NCBI GenBank assembly: GCA_944322715.1
Contig: CALUPT010000005.1
Span: 62,001 to 126,000 of the forward strand
Direction: 5' to 3'
Length of the DNA: 64,000 nt
From: an uncultured Bacteroidales bacterium
Lineage (GTDB): Bacteria > Bacteroidota > Bacteroidia > Bacteroidales > UBA932
Made by a program: the position numbers and the translations under genes. The notes below the pieces were generated by a model that ran no database searches, was not told the origin of the DNA, and worked only from the letters and a program-made list of their open reading frames with translations. Shown here piece by piece: positions 35,517 to 43,493 of this stretch; positions within the stretch are counted from its first letter, which is position 1; every line of letters begins with the position of its first letter.

Positions 35517-36353
35517 CTATTTGAAATAATATGTAAGGGTGAAACGGAACTGTCCGCCGATCTCCCCTGTCCTTGCCTTGAGGCTGTCATATTGGGTGTT
35601 GGTATACCCCGGAAGATCCTCTATAGCGGAAGAGTAATACGTCTGCGTGTCATTCCCCGTCACTTCCTCGACATGCTTATATTTGACACCTGTGTCGAAT
35701 TTTGATGAAATGCCGAATTCCGCTCCGATTGCAAGAGGAAGGTCAGCGATGAACGCCTGGATACCGACGAATGCACCGAGACCTATCACGAACGACCGTT
35801 TTGTAGTACTGTGAGAAGAAATGATTGATATGTAATCTCCTGTCTCACCTAACATCTCCACAGTCCCTGATTCATCCAGACTGGTACTGCTGTCCCAACC
35901 GATAGGGAGTTCGGCACCGACATAGATGTCAAGGATATTCTTTGTGGAGAAATGCCATGCCACTCCTGGATAAAACATCGCATTGGAATTGGAATTTCTG
36001 GTAGATGCCGGAAGCGAGAAAGACTGCTCTTCGATATCCTGGGTATAGTTCCCCTTGAGAGTGGATGATGTCTTGTAAAGTTCCAGGCCGATTCTTGCCT
36101 CGAACTGGTCCGAGACCATGTACTTGAAATTGATCAGAGGAAGCGCCTGCATCTGGAGCTCCTTGTCGATGATCCCATTGAACATCTCGCTGGTCATTCC
36201 GAGATAGATACCGAAATCTCCCGCTTCAGGTCTGTTACCTGTCCTGATGACTTTGGATGATGGCTTGCCTGTTGTCATCTGCGCGACCACAGGCAACGCA
36301 TGCCCCCCCAGAAGGCCGAGGATGGCAATGAAAAAGGTCAGTTTAGTTTTCAT
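35517..36353 (-). CDS. Outer-membrane beta-barrel protein (first gene of the operon)
   Basis: 278 residues with a cleavable signal peptide (about 1-25, ending PVVAQ). The rest alternates aromatic and polar residues in strands and ends FRFTLTYYFK, a typical barrel C-terminus. Segments such as AGDFGIYLGMTSEMFNGI, MFYPGVAWHFSTKNILDIYV and AIGAEFGISSKFDTG look like barrel strands. The ligand or role is unknown. It has its own consensus promoter and heads a three-gene operon with two lipoproteins. Confidence 0.85.
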   Translation of the reverse strand: MKTKLTFFIAILGLLGGHALPVVAQMTTGKPSSKVIRTGNRPEAGDFGIYLGMTSEMFNGIIDKELQMQALPLINFKYMVSDQFEARIGLELYKTSSTLKGNYTQDIEEQSFSLPASTRNSNSNAMFYPGVAWHFSTKNILDIYVGAELPIGWDSSTSLDESGTVEMLGETGDYISIISSHSTTKRSFVIGLGAFVGIQAFIADLPLAIGAEFGISSKFDTGVKYKHVEEVTGNDTQTYYSSAIEDLPGYTNTQYDSLKARTGEIGGQFRFTLTYYFK

Positions 36354-36425
36354 AAAAACATTAAATGTGCCGGATGGATACGGCGGATTATAGGAAAAGT
36401 TCTATGTATTTTCGCCAAACCTCCA

Positions 36426-36456
36426 CAAAATTAACAATTTATCACATATATGCAAA
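36426..36456 (-). promoter_or_regulatory. Consensus promoter of the barrel/lipoprotein operon
   Basis: On the minus strand TTTG (36453-36456), 19 bases, then TAATTTTG (36426-36433). It would start transcripts near 36420, leaving a leader of about 65 bases. Confidence 0.65.
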
Positions 36457-36470
36457 ATTTTATCCGGGGC

Positions 36471-37949
36471 TTATTCGCCGGAATAGGCGGAAAGGGCGTT
36501 GCGGTAGGCGATACGCGCGTCCACAAGGGCATCGGCACTCTGCTGCAGGGATGTCTGCGCCTCAAGCAGGTCCGACAGCGGCACGAGACCTGCCCTGTAA
36601 TGATCCTCCAGACGGCGGACGACTGCCTGCGCCGCCGCCACGCTCTCCTTTGCGACCTGAGCCTGCTCCCAGCTGACCGTCAGATCCAGCCACTGCTGCC
36701 TGACCTGCAGCAACAGCTGGGCATCCAGATAGTCCTTCTCGTTCCTTGCCTTCTGCAGCTGGTAATCATACCGTTGCATCTTGCGGGAATATTTCCCCCA
36801 ATCGGTGATAGGTATCTGCAGGGTTGCATACACTGCTCCATTGAAGCGGGCATCGCTGAACATCAAGTCGTTGTATCCGTATGAAACGCCCACCCCCACT
36901 TGCGGCAGGACTTCCCCGAGAACCATACGTCGCTCCATCTGCTTGGCTTTCACCGAAATATCCAGCAGCCGGGACTCCTCCCTGGAAACGACAATTTCGC
37001 TCTCATCCTTCCAGTAGAAGGATGGCTCCTCCAGCCGCGACAGGTCATCCGCAAATTCAATGCTGTCTATATACGGCAGGGAATCTGCCCCTATAGTGCT
37101 GTACGGAGTGTATTCCACACCTATCGCATTGCACAGGTTCATCTTGGCAAGACGGATACCTCCTTTGAGCCTGGATTGCGTCGCCCGCATCTCATTCTGC
37201 TTCAGCTGCAGCTGGAGACGGTCTGTCTCAGTGGCAAGGCCGGCATCCACAGCGGCATCCACATCCTTTTCCAGATTATCCAGCATCTTTCTCACACTCT
37301 GCACCGTCTTCATCTTCTCTTCAAGAGACACAACCTGCCAGTAGTCCTTCTCCACCTCCTCGACACTCTTGCGCTGCTGGAGAGAATTCTGCAGCCCCGC
37401 AGCCTCGACACCCAACGCGGCAAGGCGGTTCCCATAGACAATCCTGCCTCCGGCAAACACAGGCTGCATGACAGAAACCGTCGCGCTGTATCCCTGCTTC
37501 ATAGTGGAATAGACCGGGTCAATCCCGTATGCCCTGGCGACCTGTTCGACTATGCTGTTGATATTGTTCGCCATGTCGGAATCCCCGAGAATATCCTTGA
37601 CACCTATCTCCAGCATCGGGTCGAAAGCATAATATCCGAAAGCGTTGATGGAGACCTTCGGGAAATATTCCGCAAAAGCCTCACCCTTCTGGGCCTTGGC
37701 TGCAAGGACATCGAGACTTGCATTCCTGACCTTGACATTGTTCTGCAGAGCCAGATTGCGGCAATCCCCTACTGTCAGCACCATACGGCCTGCTCCACTG
37801 TCTTCCACAGCAGAACTGTCCGGACTCATAGCCACTGTCTGCGACGGGGCACCGGATACAGTCCGGGCCAGACACGGGACGGCAATGCGCCCGATGCCCA
37901 GCACAACGGCGCATACTGCCGATGTGAAATATCTTGCTGTCCTATCCAT
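36471..37949 (-). CDS. TolC-family outer-membrane efflux protein
   Basis: Outer-membrane exit duct for a tripartite pump, 492 residues. A signal peptide (about 1-30) is followed by two repeated outer-membrane efflux domains with long coiled-coil helices (AAKAQKGEAFAEYFPKVSIN and AYFY-like strands; the second set includes EQAQVAKESVAAAQAVVRRL and LVPLSDLLEAQTSLQQSADA). It overlaps the pump gene by eight bases and is the last gene of the operon. Confidence 0.95.
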   Translation of the reverse strand: MDRTARYFTSAVCAVVLGIGRIAVPCLARTVSGAPSQTVAMSPDSSAVEDSGAGRMVLTVGDCRNLALQNNVKVRNASLDVLAAKAQKGEAFAEYFPKVSINAFGYYAFDPMLEIGVKDILGDSDMANNINSIVEQVARAYGIDPVYSTMKQGYSATVSVMQPVFAGGRIVYGNRLAALGVEAAGLQNSLQQRKSVEEVEKDYWQVVSLEEKMKTVQSVRKMLDNLEKDVDAAVDAGLATETDRLQLQLKQNEMRATQSRLKGGIRLAKMNLCNAIGVEYTPYSTIGADSLPYIDSIEFADDLSRLEEPSFYWKDESEIVVSREESRLLDISVKAKQMERRMVLGEVLPQVGVGVSYGYNDLMFSDARFNGAVYATLQIPITDWGKYSRKMQRYDYQLQKARNEKDYLDAQLLLQVRQQWLDLTVSWEQAQVAKESVAAAQAVVRRLEDHYRAGLVPLSDLLEAQTSLQQSADALVDARIAYRNALSAYSGE

Positions 37950-40900
37950 TCTCTTTTCCCTCCTCTAAGCGGGCCTGACGAGGTCCCTCCGCTTCTGAAT
38001 GTCTGAAAATCTGCCAGTACGACACAGGCATTATGAACACAATCAGGAAAATAGACAGCATAGTGCCGAAACAGATGACCACTCCCATAGGCATCCACAG
38101 GGCATCTCTGCTGATTATCATCGGGAGCACTCCGAGGGCTGTTGTACAGGATGTCAGAAAGATAGGGCGCATCCTCCTCTTTCCTGACTCCTCTGCTGCC
38201 TCCCTGACAGACATCCCGTGCCGGAACCTCAGCTCTTCAGCATATTCGAACATTATTATACCGTTCCTGACAATGATTCCAACAAGGCTGATGAGACCGA
38301 GGACGGATGTGATGCCGAAATCGAACCCGTAGACCCAAAGTCCGAAAGAAGCCCCGAAAAGGCAGAGCATACTGAGCACTATAGAGAGCACTGCCAGGGA
38401 AATCTTCTTGAAATGGAAAAGCAGGAAGAAGAACAGCACCGCAACCGCACAGATAAAACTCAGCAGAATCTCGGGGATGACTGCATCGTTCACTCCCGAA
38501 AGTCCTCCGTATTCGACAGTGACTCCATCCGGCAGCCCCGGCTCTATATTTTCCTCCACAAATTTCTCTATCCTCCTCATGGCCTCGGGCTGGCTTCTGC
38601 CCATCATCATATCGGCATATACCGTAACAGTCTGCTTGCCTCCCACATGCGGGATTGTTTCAGGTTCCCAGCCCGGAGTGACAGATGCGACCTGGCGCAA
38701 CGGCACGGAAACTCCTGGAACGGAAGTCGGTATCATCTGGTTGCCGACCGCATCATAACTCATGCTGTCTGTCACGGCATTGCTGTAGAGCGTAACCGGG
38801 ATGCCTTCATCTCCGTTCCATACCGTCGCGATTGTCTGCCCGTTGAATATTCCGGAGAGCGTAAGGGAAAGCAATGTCCTGTTGATGCCCAGTCTGGCCG
38901 CCTCATCCGTATCCATTCCTATCTCTACGGTAGGGATGTATTCATCGAAATCGCTGTGTACCCATTTCATAAGGTCCGTCTGCGCAGCCATATATGCACG
39001 GAGGGAATCGGAATAGGGCTTCATCTGCTCCACAGTGCCGCCCTTGAAAGTGACAGCGACCGGAGCCGTGACTCCCTGGTAATCCATCTGTTTGAAACGG
39101 ATCTGCGCCTCAGGAAACCGGTTCTCGTATCTTGCCCCGTATTCGGCAAGCACCTCTTCTGTCTCCTTGGAAGTCCTGGTGTTGACTATGAACTGGGCAA
39201 AATCTGCCCCGGGCTGCTTGGGGATATATGTGGCATGGAAACGAGGCGCCCCTGTCCCAATGAAAGCGGTCACTGATTCCACCCTCTCATCCGCAAGCAG
39301 GACATGCTGGAGAGAATCGCTCACCGCCTTTGTCCTGTCCAGTCCGGAGCCTGCATCCAGATATATCTCCACGGCGAAACAGTCCCTTTCCGCCATCGGC
39401 ATCATCTGGATGTTCAGATGCAGGAACATCAGCACTCCGAGGCCCACGGCCACAATCCCGGTCAGTATAGTGATATACGGGTGACGGAAGCATACGGCCT
39501 GCATCCTGTCGTATCCGGACTGAAGCAGGTCGAAGAATCTGTTCTGTATCCGGACAAAACGGCTGTCTCCCGTGGCCCTCGCCGTCCTGATATATTTCAC
39601 CTCCAGGGATGGTACGACAGTAACGGCATAGACAAGGGAAGTACCGAGGGAAAAGGCTATGATCCAAGGGAAACTCTTGACGAAATCCCCGAGATAGCCC
39701 GTAATGATGCCTATTATCGGGAAAAACATAAGCCCTATCGCCGATGTCGCAAGCAGCATCGGAGGGAAAAGCTCCTTTGCGCTCGCACAGGCGGCATCGA
39801 CCCTGTCCATCCCTCTGCCGAGCTTGTCCATATAGCCATCCATAGTGATGATGGAATCATCCACAATCATCCCGAGCACTACAATCAGTGCCGCCAAAGT
39901 CACTGTGTTCAGGTTCATGCCTGTCAGGAACATTATCCCTATGGCGACAGCCGTGCACACCGGGACGCCGGAACTGGCTATCAGGGCGGACCTGACAGGG
40001 AACAGCAGGAGCATCACGAAAATCACCACAAGCATCGAAATGACAAGATCCCTCAGGAACGACCAGACAGAGGTACTCACGACCTTGGGCTGGTCGGTGA
40101 CCTTTGACACCTTGACGCTGTCAGGAAGCGTGGCGCCGAACTCGGCAAGGACATCATCCACTTCCCTGCCGAACGCCACGATGTTGTTGTCCGGACGCAT
40201 CTCGACCGATATTATCAGGGCCGGATGCCCGTTGTAGTCCACCATGGAAGACGGTTCCCTGTAGCGTCGCTCTATGGTCGCGATATCCTTGAGCCTTATG
40301 ACATTGCCCTGCCTGTCGGAATAGACGATCTTTTCGGCCACCTCTTTCTCGCTGTCCACAAGGCTGGCGACATGTATCGGAGAACTGGCATACCGGGTCT
40401 CGAACTTCCCGCTTGAGGACATCATTCCGGATGTCTGGTAGTCCAGCATCAGCATGGACGGGCTTATCCCGTATGCGGAAAGCCTCTCCATATCCAGATG
40501 CACGGCTATCTCCTCGCTCTGGCCGCCGTAGACCGTAGCCTTGGCAAGGTCCGGAATCTCATGCAGACGGTCACACAGGTCATCCGCATACTCCTGCAGC
40601 TCCGCATAGCTCTTGTCCGTCGACTCGACGGTAATCAGGGCAGAGGAGACTGAACTGAAATCGTCCAGCACCGCCACCGCCAGTACCCCCGGAGGCAGCA
40701 GCTGTTTCTGCTGGTTGAGGCTGTGCCTTATCTTGGACCACACCTCATCTTTCTTGCTGGCAGGAGAATTCAGCTCGACATAGATATAGCAGATGCCATC
40801 CTGCGAATACGAATAGGAACTCCTGTCCACTTCGGCAAACGAAAACAGCAGATCCTCGAGCGGCCTTGTCAGCTGGGACTCGACCTCCGATGCGGAAGCG

Positions 40901-41070
40901 CCGGGATAAACCCCCACCACAAGCCCTTCCTTTATCTCGAATGTAGGGAACTCATCCTTGTTGATGGATGCCAGTCCGTAGATACCGACGGCGACCATCA
41001 GAAACAGGATAAGATAGACAATCTTCTTATACCTGATCGTCCCCCTTATGAACTGACCTTCCCCGCGCAT
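37942..41070 (-). CDS. RND-family efflux pump, inner-membrane subunit
   Basis: Proton-driven exporter, 1042 residues, with two sets of six membrane segments and two large periplasmic loops. The proton-relay acidic pair is present in the fourth segment (VVLGMIVDDSIITMDGYM). In the tenth segment the usual lysine of the AcrB pattern is replaced by arginine (LVGIIVRNGIIMFEYAEEL). It belongs to the hydrophobe/amphiphile branch rather than the metal branch, though this is not certain. The ATG at 41070 overlaps the adaptor stop as TGATG; a GTG three bases earlier is also possible. Confidence 0.95.
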   Translation of the reverse strand: MRGEGQFIRGTIRYKKIVYLILFLMVAVGIYGLASINKDEFPTFEIKEGLVVGVYPGASASEVESQLTRPLEDLLFSFAEVDRSSYSYSQDGICYIYVELNSPASKKDEVWSKIRHSLNQQKQLLPPGVLAVAVLDDFSSVSSALITVESTDKSYAELQEYADDLCDRLHEIPDLAKATVYGGQSEEIAVHLDMERLSAYGISPSMLMLDYQTSGMMSSSGKFETRYASSPIHVASLVDSEKEVAEKIVYSDRQGNVIRLKDIATIERRYREPSSMVDYNGHPALIISVEMRPDNNIVAFGREVDDVLAEFGATLPDSVKVSKVTDQPKVVSTSVWSFLRDLVISMLVVIFVMLLLFPVRSALIASSGVPVCTAVAIGIMFLTGMNLNTVTLAALIVVLGMIVDDSIITMDGYMDKLGRGMDRVDAACASAKELFPPMLLATSAIGLMFFPIIGIITGYLGDFVKSFPWIIAFSLGTSLVYAVTVVPSLEVKYIRTARATGDSRFVRIQNRFFDLLQSGYDRMQAVCFRHPYITILTGIVAVGLGVLMFLHLNIQMMPMAERDCFAVEIYLDAGSGLDRTKAVSDSLQHVLLADERVESVTAFIGTGAPRFHATYIPKQPGADFAQFIVNTRTSKETEEVLAEYGARYENRFPEAQIRFKQMDYQGVTAPVAVTFKGGTVEQMKPYSDSLRAYMAAQTDLMKWVHSDFDEYIPTVEIGMDTDEAARLGINRTLLSLTLSGIFNGQTIATVWNGDEGIPVTLYSNAVTDSMSYDAVGNQMIPTSVPGVSVPLRQVASVTPGWEPETIPHVGGKQTVTVYADMMMGRSQPEAMRRIEKFVEENIEPGLPDGVTVEYGGLSGVNDAVIPEILLSFICAVAVLFFFLLFHFKKISLAVLSIVLSMLCLFGASFGLWVYGFDFGITSVLGLISLVGIIVRNGIIMFEYAEELRFRHGMSVREAAEESGKRRMRPIFLTSCTTALGVLPMIISRDALWMPMGVVICFGTMLSIFLIVFIMPVSYWQIFRHSEAEGPRQARLEEGKENG

Positions 41071-42119
41071 CACTCAAGCACTTTAACCGCCATCCCTGAA
41101 CTGACTTTCTTCGCCCCGTCCACAATCAGGAGATCCCCGCTGTCCAGTCCGGACTCCACTATGACACCGTCACCGGAAAAACCTCCGGTCTCTATGTCCC
41201 GCTTCTCCGCCTTGCCGTCCCTGACAATCCAGACATAACGGCCATCCATGCCTGTCTTGACCGAGGAGGCAGGGATGACGATTCCGCTTCCTGCCGCCCC
41301 CGCGCTGACCTTGCACACCATCCCGGGCATCAGTCCATCTATCTTCCCATCCGGGATTGCCGTGCAGGTGTAACTGTGGGAAAGAGCCGAGGCCGACACG
41401 CCTTTGACAGACACCGTGGCCCGATGGACGGCATCTCCCAAGGCAGGCACCGAGAAAGAGACCTTCATCCCTGTCCTGACACCTCCGATCTCGGACTCCG
41501 GGACAGGGAAACTGATCTCGACTGAAGATATGTCCATCAGCCTGACTACCGGCTCGGCCACACCGAGTTCGACGCCTTCATCCACAAACACATCCCCGAC
41601 CACGCCTGCATACGGAGCCTTCATCGTACAGTCATCCAAAGCCTTCCGGGCAGCCTTTGCGGATGCTTCCGCCTTAGAGAGCTGCGTCTGTATCTCGACC
41701 CATTTCACTTCTGCCATGCTGCCGGCCTCATAGACGGGTTTCGCCCTCCTGTAACCATCCCTCGCCTGTTCGAGAGTGGCAGCAGCCATATCCCTCATAC
41801 TTGTGACACTCTGCGAACTGACTGTCCCGATTGTATCCCCCTTGTCCACATGCTGTCCCTGCACGACATCCAGGGAAGCAAGGGTACCGGCATGACGGCA
41901 GGAGATGACGGCCGACCGGGAAGCCCTGACAGTCCCTATGTATGTGTCGGAATATACATTGTCAACGGAACGCACCGCCTCGACCCTGACAGCGGCAGGC
42001 TCGCGCTCCCCGGCTGTCCGATATTCCGCTGACCTGTTCCGGTTGCATCCTGCAATAAAAAGCACCGGCAGCAACAGGGCCGGCAGGAATACAGGCATAC
42101 TTTCTCCCATTTTTCCCAT
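41070..42119 (-). CDS. RND efflux periplasmic adaptor lipoprotein
   Basis: Membrane fusion protein of 349 residues joining pump and TolC-type duct. The lipobox is FIAGCN (about C25). The lipoyl/barrel-sandwich part (about 60-95 and 160-190) has ISCRHAGTLASLDVVQGQHV and DKGDTI. A helical hairpin lies between them. The beta-barrel and membrane-proximal domains follow (VEISFPVPESEIGGVRTGMK). It lies 7 bp after the small lipoprotein gene. Confidence 0.94.
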   Translation of the reverse strand: MGKMGESMPVFLPALLLPVLFIAGCNRNRSAEYRTAGEREPAAVRVEAVRSVDNVYSDTYIGTVRASRSAVISCRHAGTLASLDVVQGQHVDKGDTIGTVSSQSVTSMRDMAAATLEQARDGYRRAKPVYEAGSMAEVKWVEIQTQLSKAEASAKAARKALDDCTMKAPYAGVVGDVFVDEGVELGVAEPVVRLMDISSVEISFPVPESEIGGVRTGMKVSFSVPALGDAVHRATVSVKGVSASALSHSYTCTAIPDGKIDGLMPGMVCKVSAGAAGSGIVIPASSVKTGMDGRYVWIVRDGKAEKRDIETGGFSGDGVIVESGLDSGDLLIVDGAKKVSSGMAVKVLE

Positions 42120-42126
42120 ACCCCTC

Positions 42127-42642
42127 TCAATTTTCCTTTGCCCAGCAGCTTATATCGCTCCCGACAATCTCGTATTTCACATCCCGGAAAGTATATGAGC
42201 CCTCATATTCCAGCCGGAAAAGAAGCGCATCCGCATACCTCTCGGCATATCCGGTCACAGTCACGGTAGCCACAGGAGGCACGACCTCGAAGACCCCTTC
42301 CTCAATGACCGGCACTGTAAGCTGTCTTGTAAAAGGAGTAATGTTCATCCTCATTCCATCCGCAACGGCATCGAAGGTCAGCACGCTTCCCCCAAGGATA
42401 TTCATCGCCACCACCATATCCCCTGAAGATTTGTCCCTGGCCACCACATCCATCTGGCCGTTCTCATCCGACAGGGTAAAGACCGTCGTCCCGGCCTGGT
42501 CATCCCCCTCCGGTCTCACCGTTATGGTCCCGCTCGTCTTGAAAGTGTAGTTGCCCTTGAAACGGGACGGGCCCTCCTTTGTGCATGACACTGCCGTCAG
42601 AATGACAGCCGCAGCCGCACATGCAGTTAAAATCCTATTCAT
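42127..42642 (-). CDS. Small lipoprotein in the efflux operon, unknown function
   Basis: 171 residues with a lipobox at AVSCTK (C20). The mature part is all beta by appearance: GNYTFKTSGTITVRPEGDDQ, then VFTLSDENGQMDVVARDKSS. It has a lipocalin-like or calycin-like feel but no motif I can name. It lies between the TetR regulator (5 bp) and the adaptor (7 bp). The tight spacing suggests a role with the pump, such as substrate binding. That is inference. Confidence 0.75.
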   Translation of the reverse strand: MNRILTACAAAAVILTAVSCTKEGPSRFKGNYTFKTSGTITVRPEGDDQAGTTVFTLSDENGQMDVVARDKSSGDMVVAMNILGGSVLTFDAVADGMRMNITPFTRQLTVPVIEEGVFEVVPPVATVTVTGYAERYADALLFRLEYEGSYTFRDVKYEIVGSDISCWAKEN

Positions 42643-42647
42643 ATCTC

Positions 42648-43292
42648 TTATTCCTTATCGTTCTGACTTTCATTTGCCTGCCGGCAGACGACCAGGGCGG
42701 GATTCCGGTAGATGAGTATCTCGACCATGGCCTCGTATGTAGATCTCAGCGCATCCCTGTCATCCGTCACGAAAAGCTGTATCTCGAGTCCTTTCAGAAT
42801 GTTCACGAGCATCCTCGCGAACATGTCCGGATATACCCTGTCCGAAAACACGCCTTTCCTGATTCCGACTTCTCCCACATGCCTGAAATACCTGTATTCC
42901 CATTCATCGAAATCCTTCCTGATGGACCGCACTGTCCTTGAGACTTCCCCCAATGTATGGTTGACTATCCTGTCTTTCATGTAATTGGCGTATATCGGCA
43001 TTTTCAGCATTTCCTCCATCCTTACCATCAGGTATTCGGACAGACATTCCGCTTCATCCTCCGTACACCGCTCCCTGACATCCTCCAGACTTTTCCTCAG
43101 GGTCCTGAACTCATCCTCCATCACATCCCTGTAGATGGACAGCTTGCTGTCGAAATGATAGTATATCGACGCCTTTGCCTTTCGCGCCAGCCTTGCTATC
43201 TGGTCCACCGATGTCTTTTCGTACCCGAGACGGCCGAAAAGATTCACGGCAGACTCCTTTATGTTTTTCCTTACCCGTTCCGCCTTGGTCAT
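42648..43292 (-). CDS. TetR-family transcriptional regulator of the efflux operon
   Basis: Repressor of 214 residues. The N-terminal DNA-binding domain (about 1-60) has RKNIKESAVNLFGRLGYEKT and IARLARKAKASIYYHFDSK, the TetR helix-turn-helix. The C-terminal part (about 70-205) is helical and would bind the inducer. As first gene of the RND operon it most likely controls its own transcript. No clear operator palindrome was found in the 200-bp gap upstream. Confidence 0.93.
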   Translation of the reverse strand: MTKAERVRKNIKESAVNLFGRLGYEKTSVDQIARLARKAKASIYYHFDSKLSIYRDVMEDEFRTLRKSLEDVRERCTEDEAECLSEYLMVRMEEMLKMPIYANYMKDRIVNHTLGEVSRTVRSIRKDFDEWEYRYFRHVGEVGIRKGVFSDRVYPDMFARMLVNILKGLEIQLFVTDDRDALRSTYEAMVEILIYRNPALVVCRQANESQNDKE

Positions 43293-43360
43293 GATTGCGA
43301 TACTTTTCGAACAAAACGGTCAGACAGTACAAAATATATGCCGTGCAGCGCAAAAAACAA

Positions 43361-43390
43361 GAGGGCGGGTCAAAAGTCAGACTCGCCCTC
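43361..43390 (-). terminator. Terminator after the GH97 gene
   Basis: GAGGGCGGGTC and GACTCGCCCTC pair over 11 bp (one G-T wobble) around aaaagtca. Minus-strand transcripts then meet TTGTTTTTTG. It separates GH97 from the TetR efflux operon. Confidence 0.8.
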
Positions 43391-43493
43391 TTTTTATCCG
43401 TACTCCTGCGGAGTCCGGTTCCAGATATTCAATTCTCAAAGAGGAAAAATTACTTTATGGCCGGCTTCTCTGTCAAACCGCCTTGGCCGGGCG

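Noticed and set aside
36471..43292. Metal-exporting (CzcABC) identity for the RND operon
   Set aside because: A TolC-like duct and a TetR regulator without metal-binding motifs favour export of organic compounds. The branch cannot be fixed by eye, so no metal role was assigned.
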